Shown in pieces: positions 46,618-54,032 of a DNA stretch of 64,000 nucleotides. The notes below the pieces were generated by a model. That model had not been told where the DNA came from. It ran no database searches and saw only the letters and a program-made list of their open reading frames with translations. Position numbers and translations under genes: made by a program. How positions within the stretch are numbered: the first letter of the stretch is position 1; each line of letters opens with the position of its first letter. The stretch covers positions 62,001 to 126,000 of the forward strand of contig CAINOE010000049.1 of assembly GCA_903851415.1 (NCBI GenBank), in the 5' to 3' direction. The stretch comes from an uncultured Rhodopila sp. (lineage in GTDB: Bacteria > Pseudomonadota > Alphaproteobacteria > Acetobacterales > Acetobacteraceae).

Positions 46618-47442
46618 ATGTCCGTTGGTATCAAGCACGTTGCCTCGCCGCTGGCGCGCCAGACCCTGCTCGACAGCGACCTGACGGGTCCCGTCGCCGG
46701 CGGCCGCCCCATCCGCCTGCTGCCCTGGCTTCAGGTCGTGAAGATCGGCGGCGCCTCCATCATGGATCGCGGGCGGGAGGCGATCCTGCCGCTGGTCGAG
46801 GAGCTGCGGACGCTGCTGCCGGAGCACCGGCTGCTGATCCTGACCGGGGCCGGCATCCGTGCGCGGCATGTCTATGGCGTCGGGCTGGATTTGGGGCTGC
46901 CGGTCGGGTCGCTCGCCCCGCTGGCGGCGAGCGAGGCCGGGCAGAACGGCCATATCCTGGCGGCACTGCTGGCGCCGGAGGGGGTGTCGTATGTTGATCA
47001 CCCGTCGATCGCGAACCGGCTCGCGCTGCATCTGTCGGCGACCCGCGCGGTGGTGGGGAGCGCGTTTCCGCCGTATCACCACCACGAGTTCCCGGCCTCG
47101 CGGATTCCGACGCACCGGGCGGATACGGGGGCGTTTCTGCTGGCCGACGCGCTGGGGGCGGCGGGGCTGACGATCGTCGAGGATGTGGACGGGGTGTATA
47201 CGGCCGATCCGCGGGGGCCGGACGGGGAGAAGGCGCAGTTGCTGCGGGAGACGAGTGCGGCGGAACTGGCGAAGGTGACGGGCACGCTGCCGCTGGATCG
47301 GGCGCTGCTGGAGGTGATGGCGAACGCTCGGCATATCGCGCACGTGCAGGTGGTGAACGGGCTGGTGCCGGGGCGGCTGACGGCGGCGCTGCGGGGCGAG
47401 CATGTGGGGACGATTGTGCGGACGGGGGTGGGGGTGGGATGA
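46618..47442 (+). CDS. mosA: Molybdenum storage protein subunit alpha
   Basis: 274 residues. [100 protein letters not shown] and [20 protein letters not shown] identify MosA. The His cluster YHHHEF is the molybdate cluster site seen in the Azotobacter protein. It begins 12 nt after the mosB stop, with GGGGATCACGGCC before the ATG. Both subunits look intact. No Mo transporter or nitrogenase gene is in the window. Confidence 0.93.
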   Translation: MSVGIKHVASPLARQTLLDSDLTGPVAGGRPIRLLPWLQVVKIGGASIMDRGREAILPLVEELRTLLPEHRLLILTGAGIRARHVYGVGLDLGLPVGSLAPLAASEAGQNGHILAALLAPEGVSYVDHPSIANRLALHLSATRAVVGSAFPPYHHHEFPASRIPTHRADTGAFLLADALGAAGLTIVEDVDGVYTADPRGPDGEKAQLLRETSAAELAKVTGTLPLDRALLEVMANARHIAHVQVVNGLVPGRLTAALRGEHVGTIVRTGVGVG

Positions 47443-47565
47443 GGGCGCAGGGGCCAGCCGGCGGATCTAGCGCCCGAGGAGCATGGCGAAACGGCAGTCC
47501 CGCTGGTGGCCATGCCTTCCCCTTATAGGCAGTGCGAGCCGATCGGGTAAGGACTCAATCAGGTC

Positions 47566-47579
47566 CTGACAACTGTCAG
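47566..47579. promoter_or_regulatory. Palindrome upstream of the TIR-like gene
   Basis: CTGACA-AC-TGTCAG, a perfect inverted repeat about 83 nt before the ATG at 47662. GTTGTCAG follows at about 47595, resembling one arm again. Candidate operator of the foreign-looking downstream gene. Confidence 0.45.
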
Positions 47580-47661
47580 CCGAGGTTAATTGATCGTTGT
47601 CAGTGCCGACGCTCTTGGCTAACCTTCTGCGGTCTTGCACTCGGGTTCAACAGGATCGACA

Positions 47662-48321
47662 ATGAACGTCTTCGTTAGCGTCGGGACCGGTTTGAACCCC
47701 CAACAGGAGGCGTTCGTCAGTGCCATCGAAGCCCGGCTTCGCGCTGTCGGACTCATTCCTTGTACTATTGGAAGAAATACTTTTAGCGCCGATGCACCCT
47801 TACATGCTGTTGTCGATTTGATGGATCGTTGCGCCGGGGCGGTAGTAATCGCACTTGAACGTTACCGTTTTACCAACGGCGTCGAGCGCCGAGGATCGGC
47901 TAAAGAAAGGTCTGTGGGCGTAGTGGCTTTGCCGACGCCCTGGAACCAGATTGAGGCTGCAATGGCATATAGCCGCGGCCTACCGTTGCTTGTACTTGTC
48001 GACGAATCTTTGCGTTGCGATGGGCTCCTTGAGAAAGGAAACGATTGGTATGTTCTGGAATTAGCGCTTGATCCCACCTCATTGAACAGCCCTGCGTTCA
48101 GTGGGGTAGTGGACAGCTGGCGCGATCGTGTCCGCAAGCAGCAACAAGCTTCGCCTGCCGTATCACTGATTGAGACGAAACCAAATCCCGGGGCGATGTC
48201 TGTCGCGGAACTCCTTGGGGCTTTGAAGCCCGCTCAATTATGGGCAGCGGTCGGCGCATTCGTTAGCGTTGCAACCGCCGCGTTTGTTCTTGGTATGAAA
48301 TTGACCGGCAAGATCGGGTAG
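47662..48321 (+). CDS. TIR/SLOG-like protein with C-terminal membrane anchor
   Basis: 219 residues. The N-terminal 150 residues form a Rossmann-like alpha/beta fold: MNVFVSVGTGLNPQQEAFVS, AIEARLRAVGLIPCTIGRNT, LHAVVDLMDRCAGAVVIALE and LPTPWNQIEAAMAYSRGLPL, where the Glu in WNQIEA occupies the place of the catalytic Glu of TIR NADases and nucleoside deoxyribosyltransferases. A linker follows, then one hydrophobic helix LWAAVGAFVSVATAAFVLGM and a basic tail. Membrane-anchored TIR-like proteins act as immune effectors in several bacterial defence systems. GC content is clearly lower than in both neighbours. No obvious partner gene. Start at ATG 47662. Confidence 0.65.
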   Translation: MNVFVSVGTGLNPQQEAFVSAIEARLRAVGLIPCTIGRNTFSADAPLHAVVDLMDRCAGAVVIALERYRFTNGVERRGSAKERSVGVVALPTPWNQIEAAMAYSRGLPLLVLVDESLRCDGLLEKGNDWYVLELALDPTSLNSPAFSGVVDSWRDRVRKQQQASPAVSLIETKPNPGAMSVAELLGALKPAQLWAAVGAFVSVATAAFVLGMKLTGKIG

Positions 48322-48644
48322 TTCAAACGTGACGGCTTCGCGTCATCATCTCCCTTTCGGTCTCCAACTTTGCCCGCCCGTGCGGTGCGGCGAGATGGAC
48401 TTCCAGCAGTTATAGACGCCGGGCTTGTCGTATGCTCGCTTCGAAGTGGTCGATCAGCCGCCTCCGCAAATTCGACTCGATGGCTTACCCGCCCGTGGTA
48501 CCCCCGCCGCTCCACCTGTTACCCAAAAGCCCCACCACCCGAACCGTGACGCCCCGCCCCGCCCCCGGCCGGTTTCGCCCCCGGTGCGATAGCCATATAT
48601 ACTCCCGTCAGGTGGCCGAACCCTTCAGCGAGCACGGTATCGAG
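48322..48644. other. Intergenic region before the ferritin-like gene
   Basis: About 320 bases. GCGATAGCCATATATACTCC (near 48588) holds a TATATA-like -10. No gene; the frame upstream of 48645 is Pro-rich and non-homologous. Confidence 0.4.
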
Positions 48645-49466
48645 ATGAAGCACTGGCGGATTGAAGATGTTGCGTGGGACCGGTTCGATCCCTCGGCCGT
48701 CGACCCGGCGATCGTCCCGCTGGTCAAGGCCGCGGCCATGGTCGAGCGCAACGGCAAGGAATACGCCCTCTATCTCGGCGGCATCTTCCGCGACGACCCG
48801 GATTTCCGCCAGGCCGCCGACAACTGGGCGATCGAGGAGGTCCAGCACGGCGACGCCCTCGCCAAATGGGCCGAACTCGCCGATCCCGGCTGGGATTTCG
48901 CGGCGGCGTTCGAACGCTATCGTACCGGATACCAGATCAAGACCGATGCCGGCGCCTCCATCCGGGGGTCGCTGACCGGCGAGCTGATCGCCCGCTGCAT
49001 GGTGGAAACCGGCACCTCCAGCTACTACTCGGCACTCGGCGAGGCGGCGTCCGAACCGGTGCTGAAGCAGGTCTGCAAGCTGATCGCCGCCGACGAATAC
49101 CGCCACTTCAAACTCTTCTACGACCACATGCGCCGCTATCTCTCCCGCGAGAATATCGGCTTGCTGACCCGGCTGCGCGTCGCACTCGGCCGCATCGGCG
49201 AGTCCGAGGACGATGAACTGGCCTACGCCTATTACTGCGGCAACGAACCGGCGTCGCGCGCCTTCGAGCACGCAATCTGCACCGCGGCCTACATGGGTCC
49301 GGCGATGGCGTTCTACCGCCACCACCACATCGAGCGCGCTACCGGCATGATCCTCAAAACCGTCGGCCTGCCGCCGCGCGGCAGGCTGTCCAACGTCGCC
49401 ACGTCCATCGGCTGGCGCCTGCTGCAATGGCGTCAGCGCCGGTTCCGGCAGCAACTCGCGGCCTGA
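48645..49466 (+). CDS. Ferritin-like-domain protein
   Basis: 273 residues. Four-helix-bundle di-iron pattern: YALYLGGIFRDDPDFRQAAD, NWAIEEVQHGDALAKWAELA (EExxH), ELIARCMVETGTSSYYSALG (Glu), KLIAADEYRHFKLFYDHM (ExxH). The two EExxH/DExxH-type motifs resemble acyl-ACP desaturase or rubrerythrin-like proteins. A C-terminal Arg/Gln-rich helix ends the protein. Start ATG 48645 (MKHWRIEDVAWDRFD); the RBS is weak. Substrate unknown. Confidence 0.78.
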   Translation: MKHWRIEDVAWDRFDPSAVDPAIVPLVKAAAMVERNGKEYALYLGGIFRDDPDFRQAADNWAIEEVQHGDALAKWAELADPGWDFAAAFERYRTGYQIKTDAGASIRGSLTGELIARCMVETGTSSYYSALGEAASEPVLKQVCKLIAADEYRHFKLFYDHMRRYLSRENIGLLTRLRVALGRIGESEDDELAYAYYCGNEPASRAFEHAICTAAYMGPAMAFYRHHHIERATGMILKTVGLPPRGRLSNVATSIGWRLLQWRQRRFRQQLAA

Positions 49467-49490
49467 TACCAAGCCGCCACAATCCTGATC

Positions 49491-49565
49491 GTCATGGCCC
49501 GGCGTGTCCGGGCCCCCCTACAAGCACGTACCGCAACGGGTGGCCCGGACAGGCCGGGCCATGAC
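49491..49565. repeat. REP-like repeat, imperfect inverted pair
   Basis: Arms GTCATGGCCCGGCGTGTCCG (49491 on) and the complementary GGCCCGGACAGGCCGGGCCA...TGAC ending 49565. Differs from the 43553 copy at a few positions. It sits between two convergent genes. Confidence 0.85.
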
Positions 49566-49577
49566 GGTGGGAGTGGA

Positions 49578-51140
49578 TCACCCGCCGCCGTTGGAACCAT
49601 TCGCCTCCACGACCTCGATCCGCCTCACCCCCACCGCATCGGCCAGCAGCTTCAGCCGATCGGCCACCACCTCGCTTTCCGGGACGCGCGCGGTGGGCTG
49701 GACGGTCAGCCGCACTTTCTTGTCGTCGATCCGCAGATCGGCCGCGGTCAGAATCTCCGGCACGCCGCCCGCCAGCCGGTATCCGAGCAGCAGCGCGCGT
49801 CCCAGCAGTTGCGCCCGGCGCACCGCCGCCGCCGGCAGCAGCTTGACGGCCGGCGACAAAATCGGATCATCCGAAGCGCCTGCATAACGCGCATGGATGG
49901 CCACGGCGAGGAACACGCGCTCGCCGTGGTCCAGCCCGATCAACGGAAACTGCAGCAGGCGCCGGAAGCTTTCCGCCGCCCGCAGCCCGGCCTCGTCCCG
50001 CCAGGCGAAGTCGGACAGGGCGCAGGCGGCGACCCGCAACCGTCGTTCGGCCGCGGTCTCGTCGGGGAACAGCCCTGACGTCCATTGCGTCAGCGCGGCG
50101 GCGAAGGCCGGCACGCGGGCATAGGGCAGCGCGAAGGATTGCGCCGCCTCGACCAGCGGATCGAGATACTGCTCGGCCGGGCTCAGTTGCGAATAGAGCC
50201 ACCCCTCGCGCACGCCCAGCATCGAGAAGACGACCCGTTCCGGCCGCAGCCGCTTCACCACGCGGTCGAGCACCAGCGCGGCCGCGGGCAGAGTGCCGGC
50301 GCGCCGCCTTGGCAGCCCGGGCAGCGCGGCAACCTTTGCCGGCGACAGCTTGAGGATGGATTTGGCGAACGCGCGGGCGTCGGCAGCTTCCAGTTCGTAG
50401 CCATGCACCACCCGCACCGGCGCGCCGGTGACGGCCAGGTGCACCCTTGCGAGGGCGCGCCAGCCGCCGCCAATGGCATAGAAGGTGGGGCTGCGAATGC
50501 CGCCCGGAATGCCGTCCCGCAGCAGCGTGTCAAGCCGCGCCTTCGCGCCGGCCACGCCCGCCTCCAGCAACTGGCGCACCGGCAGCGCGCCGAGCGGCAG
50601 GCTGATGCGGTTCGGTCCGACGCTGTCATCCAGCACATCCGCCATTTCCAGGCTGCCGCCGCCCATGTCGCCGGTCAGCCCGGCCGGCCGGTAGAAGCCT
50701 GATACCACGCCGAGCGCGCCGTAATAGGCTTCCTCCTCGCCGCTCAGGATGCGCGCCGAGAGACCGGTTTGCCGGGCGATCTCGGCGACGAACTCCGGCC
50801 CGTTGCTCGCCTGCCGCACCGCCTCGGTGGCGAGGGTGTCGATCCGTTCCACGCCCATGGCCTCGGCGATGGCGCGGAAGCGGCGCAAAGCGGCGAGGGT
50901 GCGGGCGATGCCGTCCGGCGTCAGCGCCCCGGTGCGCGCATAGCCATCGCCCAGTTGGCAGAACGCTTTCTCGTTGAAGCGGGGGAACGGCGCCCGGCCG
51001 ATGGCGTCGTAGACGACAAGGCGCACCGAGTTGGAGCCGATATCAATGATCGCATAGGCCGGACGCCCGGTGCGGTCGAGCCGCCCGACTGCCAGATCCA
51101 GCGTGCGTTCCGGTGCCGCGGCACGGTCCTGATCGTCCAT
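49578..51140 (-). CDS. ppx: Exopolyphosphatase / guanosine pentaphosphate phosphatase family
   Basis: 520 residues, ASKHA fold. YAIIDIGSNSVRLVVYDAIG (phosphate 1), LATEAVRQASNGPEFV, ILSGEEEAYYGALGVVSGF and LTGDMGGGSLEMADVLDD are the Ppx/GppA motifs; a C-terminal HD-like helical domain follows. It degrades inorganic polyphosphate and possibly pppGpp. ATG 51140 follows GGAGGGAG by about 9 nt. Monocistronic. Confidence 0.9.
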   Translation of the reverse strand: MDDQDRAAAPERTLDLAVGRLDRTGRPAYAIIDIGSNSVRLVVYDAIGRAPFPRFNEKAFCQLGDGYARTGALTPDGIARTLAALRRFRAIAEAMGVERIDTLATEAVRQASNGPEFVAEIARQTGLSARILSGEEEAYYGALGVVSGFYRPAGLTGDMGGGSLEMADVLDDSVGPNRISLPLGALPVRQLLEAGVAGAKARLDTLLRDGIPGGIRSPTFYAIGGGWRALARVHLAVTGAPVRVVHGYELEAADARAFAKSILKLSPAKVAALPGLPRRRAGTLPAAALVLDRVVKRLRPERVVFSMLGVREGWLYSQLSPAEQYLDPLVEAAQSFALPYARVPAFAAALTQWTSGLFPDETAAERRLRVAACALSDFAWRDEAGLRAAESFRRLLQFPLIGLDHGERVFLAVAIHARYAGASDDPILSPAVKLLPAAAVRRAQLLGRALLLGYRLAGGVPEILTAADLRIDDKKVRLTVQPTARVPESEVVADRLKLLADAVGVRRIEVVEANGSNGGG

Positions 51141-51213
51141 GGCCGTGTCTCCCTCCAAACTGAGTGCCGTGCCTTAGATAGGACCGGTGCGCGAGGCGGT
51201 TGCATACAAAACC

Positions 51214-51287
51214 GCCACGGTCCGGCGCATCCGGGCCGCCAGTCGCCGCACCTGCCGGCGGCGGCGGCCCGAACAAGCCGAACCATG
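51214..51287. repeat. REP-like repeat, degenerate
   Basis: GGTCCGGCGCATCCGGGCCGCC... and ...GGCGGCCCGAACAAGCCGA with CCATGA: an eroded copy of the 43553 family. Confidence 0.45.
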
Positions 51288-51414
51288 AAGGTCGCCGGCC
51301 ATGCTTGGTAACACGAGGCGAGGGTTTGGCGGATATCAATCGGCCTGTCCCTAACTCCGACCAGTGCGTCTGAGTGCATGTCGCGCGCCACACGGAGCTA
51401 CCTGACGAGCGCCA

Positions 51415-51540
51415 TCACGCCTTGGCGCTTGGCCGCTGATTCACCGCTTCGTACCAGCGTTGCAAGTGCCGGCGGGAGTCCGCGATCTTCACATCCGACC
51501 AGCCGGCAAAGTCCACCGCGGCCAGCGTGGTCGACCGGCT
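51415..51540 (-). pseudogene. Glutathione S-transferase remnant (C-terminal tail)
   Basis: The minus strand reads TTLAAVDFAGWSDVKIADSR then RHLQRWYEAVNQRPSAKA and a stop (TGA at 51415-51417). This is the C-terminal helix set of a theta/zeta-like GST. An in-frame TAG lies directly upstream (near 51541), and no GST sequence remains further on. A scar. Confidence 0.65.
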
Positions 51541-51572
51541 CTATCCGTTACCGCCTGCGCCGCTCCTCCGGC

Positions 51573-52016
51573 CTAAGGGCCGTCCGCCAGCGGGTCGCCC
51601 AAAACCTGCTCGACCGTGAACGGCGACACCCGCGGCAGATCGAGCAGTCCGGTTTCCTCCATCGCATCGGTGCGGGCGCGTGGCCACGCCGCTTCGAACA
51701 GTTCCGGCAGCCTGGCCCTCAACGACGGATTGTCCGCTAACAGATCCTCGATCTCCTGGCGCTGCGTTCGGATTGTCGAACGCCAACTGCGGCTCCGGTG
51801 CTCCGGCTGATAGTGCCATTTCAGCAGGTGTTGCAGCAGCATCGTCAGCCGGTTGCGCAACTCGCGGCGTGTATTGCCTCCCACGGCCTCGATTTCCTCC
51901 GCGATGTTTTCCCAGTCGAACTCGGCTTCGTTGACGAGCTCACCGGCCGCCCGGCGGCGCAGAAGCGCGGCCTGCTGTTCAGCCCATTGCGAGAGGTCGA
52001 TGTCGTGGCCGCTCAT
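51573..52016 (-). CDS. DUF29-family protein
   Basis: 147 residues. The DUF29 pattern is plain: LSQWAEQQAALLRRRAAGEL, EFDWENIAEEIEAVGGNTRR, ELRNRLTMLLQHLLKWHYQP and SWRSTIRTQRQEIEDLLADN. DUF29 proteins are small helical proteins of unknown function, frequent in cyanobacteria and alphaproteobacteria with mobile or toxin-like regions. GGAGGGAG precedes the ATG. Intact, alone. Confidence 0.88.
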   Translation of the reverse strand: MSGHDIDLSQWAEQQAALLRRRAAGELVNEAEFDWENIAEEIEAVGGNTRRELRNRLTMLLQHLLKWHYQPEHRSRSWRSTIRTQRQEIEDLLADNPSLRARLPELFEAAWPRARTDAMEETGLLDLPRVSPFTVEQVLGDPLADGP

Positions 52017-52114
52017 TCCGGTCTCCCTCCTGACCTGACGGATTGGCGAGGCTCATGCCGCACGCCGCCGACGCCGGGGCGCCTCGAAGCCGGCACGGAA
52101 GGCAGCGGAATCCG

Positions 52115-53524
52115 TCACCCCACCACGGCGATTTCCTCCCGCCGAAGCTGCACCGTCAGCTCATCCAGCGCCTTGCCGACGCGGTCCAGCATCTCGTCGA
52201 TCTCATCCTTCGAAATGATCAGCGGCGGGCTGAAGCACAGCGAATCATTCGCAACCGACCGGCTGATCACCCCGTGCTGCTCGCACAGCTTCGCCAGCCG
52301 AGGGCCGATCTTGGCGGCCGGATCGAAGTTGGCGTGGGTTGCAGGGTCGGGGGACAGCTCGACCGCCGCGATCAGGCCGATGCCGCGGACCTCGCCAACC
52401 AGCGGATGCTCCGCGAAGCGGCGGCGCAGTTCCGCCTGGAAATGCGGTCCGCTGACCGCCACCTGCCCGCCGAGATCGATCTCGTCGTAGATCTTTAGCG
52501 TCTCGATCGCCACCGCGGCCGGCACAGGATGGCCGGAATAGGTGAACCCGTGCCCGAACGTGCCGATGGCGTGGCTCTCCTGCGCCAGCGCCTGGAACAC
52601 CCTGTCGTTCACCAGCACCGCGCTGATCGGCAGGTACGACGCCGAGAGCGCCTTGGCGCAGACCAGGATGTCCGGGTCGATATCGTAGGTCTGCGTGCCC
52701 CAGTAGTTGCCGGTGCGCCAGAAGCCGCAGATCACCTCATCGACGGCGAACAGGATGTCGTATTTCCTCAGCACCGCCTGGATCTTCGGGAAATACCCGC
52801 GCGGCGGCAAAATCACCCCCCCTGCCCCCAATATCGGCTCCGCCCACAGCGCAGCGATCGTCTCCGGCCCCTCGGCCAGGATCAGCTTCTCCAGCTCCTC
52901 GGCGCAGCGCGTGGCGAAGGCGTCCTCGGTCTCGCCCGGCAGCGCGCCGTGATAGAAATGCGGCGTGATGGTGTGCAGGAAGCCGGGCAGCGGCACGTCG
53001 AAGCTGCGGTGGTTGGCCGGCAGCCCGGTCAGCGAGGCGGAACCGATGGTGATGCCGTGATAGCCCTTCACCCGCCCGATGATCTTCTTCTTCGCCGGAC
53101 GTCCCAGCGCGTTGTTCATGTACCAGACCATCTTGATGGCCGAATCGTTCGCCTCGGACCCCGAGTTGGCGAAGAACACCTTGCTCATCGGCACCGGCGC
53201 GCGAGCCAGCAGCATCTCCGCCAGGTCGATCATCGGGTCGTGCGACTTGGCGTTGAAGCCGTGGTAGAATGGCAGCTTGCGCAACTGCGTCACCGCGGCC
53301 TGCACGAGGCGCTCATTGTCGAAACCGAGCGCGGCGCACCACAGTCCGGCAACCGCTTCGATATACTCCTTCCCGGTCTCGTCCCACACCCGCACGCCCT
53401 TGCCGCGCGACATCACCACCGGCCCGACCGTCTGGTGCGCCTCGAGGTCGGTGTAGGGATGGATCACGCTGGCGATATCGCGGGCGGCGGCGGAATTGGC
53501 GCCGAAAGGTGGGGGCGGTGCCAT
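52115..53524 (-). CDS. Class III (omega) aminotransferase
   Basis: 469 residues. Class III PLP enzyme: VFFANSGSEANDSAIKMVWY, GRVKGYHGITIGSASLTGLP, ILFAVDEVICGFWRTGNYWG and the Schiff-base lysine in LVCAKALSASYLPISAVLVN. N-terminus HPYTDLEAHQTVGPVVMSRG is typical of the beta-alanine/omega-amino acid and taurine-type group. Likely amino donor is an omega-amino acid, polyamine or aromatic amine, with pyruvate as acceptor. Monocistronic. Confidence 0.9.
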   Translation of the reverse strand: MAPPPPFGANSAAARDIASVIHPYTDLEAHQTVGPVVMSRGKGVRVWDETGKEYIEAVAGLWCAALGFDNERLVQAAVTQLRKLPFYHGFNAKSHDPMIDLAEMLLARAPVPMSKVFFANSGSEANDSAIKMVWYMNNALGRPAKKKIIGRVKGYHGITIGSASLTGLPANHRSFDVPLPGFLHTITPHFYHGALPGETEDAFATRCAEELEKLILAEGPETIAALWAEPILGAGGVILPPRGYFPKIQAVLRKYDILFAVDEVICGFWRTGNYWGTQTYDIDPDILVCAKALSASYLPISAVLVNDRVFQALAQESHAIGTFGHGFTYSGHPVPAAVAIETLKIYDEIDLGGQVAVSGPHFQAELRRRFAEHPLVGEVRGIGLIAAVELSPDPATHANFDPAAKIGPRLAKLCEQHGVISRSVANDSLCFSPPLIISKDEIDEMLDRVGKALDELTVQLRREEIAVVG

Positions 53525-53649
53525 GGTTGGAACTCCTGAACGGACGGCAGGCGGCGACTGTAGACCCGAAGCCGGGCGGGGGAAACACGTGGTTGTAACG
53601 CGCCGGGTAATACCATAAATCCGCGCGTCATTGCCACGCGGCCGCGGTC

Positions 53650-53997
53650 ATGAGCGTCGTCACCATCACAGGTCAGGTCGCCATTCCGAAGGCCGTTCGC
53701 GATGCGTTGGGCATCGGTCCGGGCAGTTCGGTCGATTTTGTCATGGACCCGGATGGCCGGATCGTCTTGCGCAAAGCCGGCGTCCCGGGCGCAGTGCGGT
53801 CGGGGTTGCCGGGACACCTCACCGTGTTGGCGCGGAACCCGACGCCGATCCGGTCGCGCCGGCCGCGGACTTGGTTTATGGCTTGCTCCGGGCGCCAAGA
53901 CAGCCCCGCGATCCCGCTTCATGAACCTGCCGCTTTGTTACGATTTATTGAACGTCAGGACATGGCCCGGGCGCTGATGTTGCTCACGGAGCTGTGA
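53650..53997 (+). CDS. AbrB/SpoVT-type antitoxin-like protein, C-terminus suspect
   Basis: 115 residues. Residues 1-42 are a standard AbrB swapped-hairpin DNA-binding domain (MSVVTITGQVAIPKAVRDAL, GIGPGSSVDFVMDPDGRIVL). After that the sequence turns Arg/Pro-rich (RNPTPIRSRRPRTWF) and no longer looks like the usual short tail, suggesting a frameshift or decay. No toxin gene follows; the IS element inserts 36 nt past the stop. Probably an orphan or broken antitoxin. Confidence 0.55.
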   Translation: MSVVTITGQVAIPKAVRDALGIGPGSSVDFVMDPDGRIVLRKAGVPGAVRSGLPGHLTVLARNPTPIRSRRPRTWFMACSGRQDSPAIPLHEPAALLRFIERQDMARALMLLTEL

Positions 53998-54032
53998 ATC
54001 CACAGAGCCGCCGCCTGATCCCCGTGCCATGG

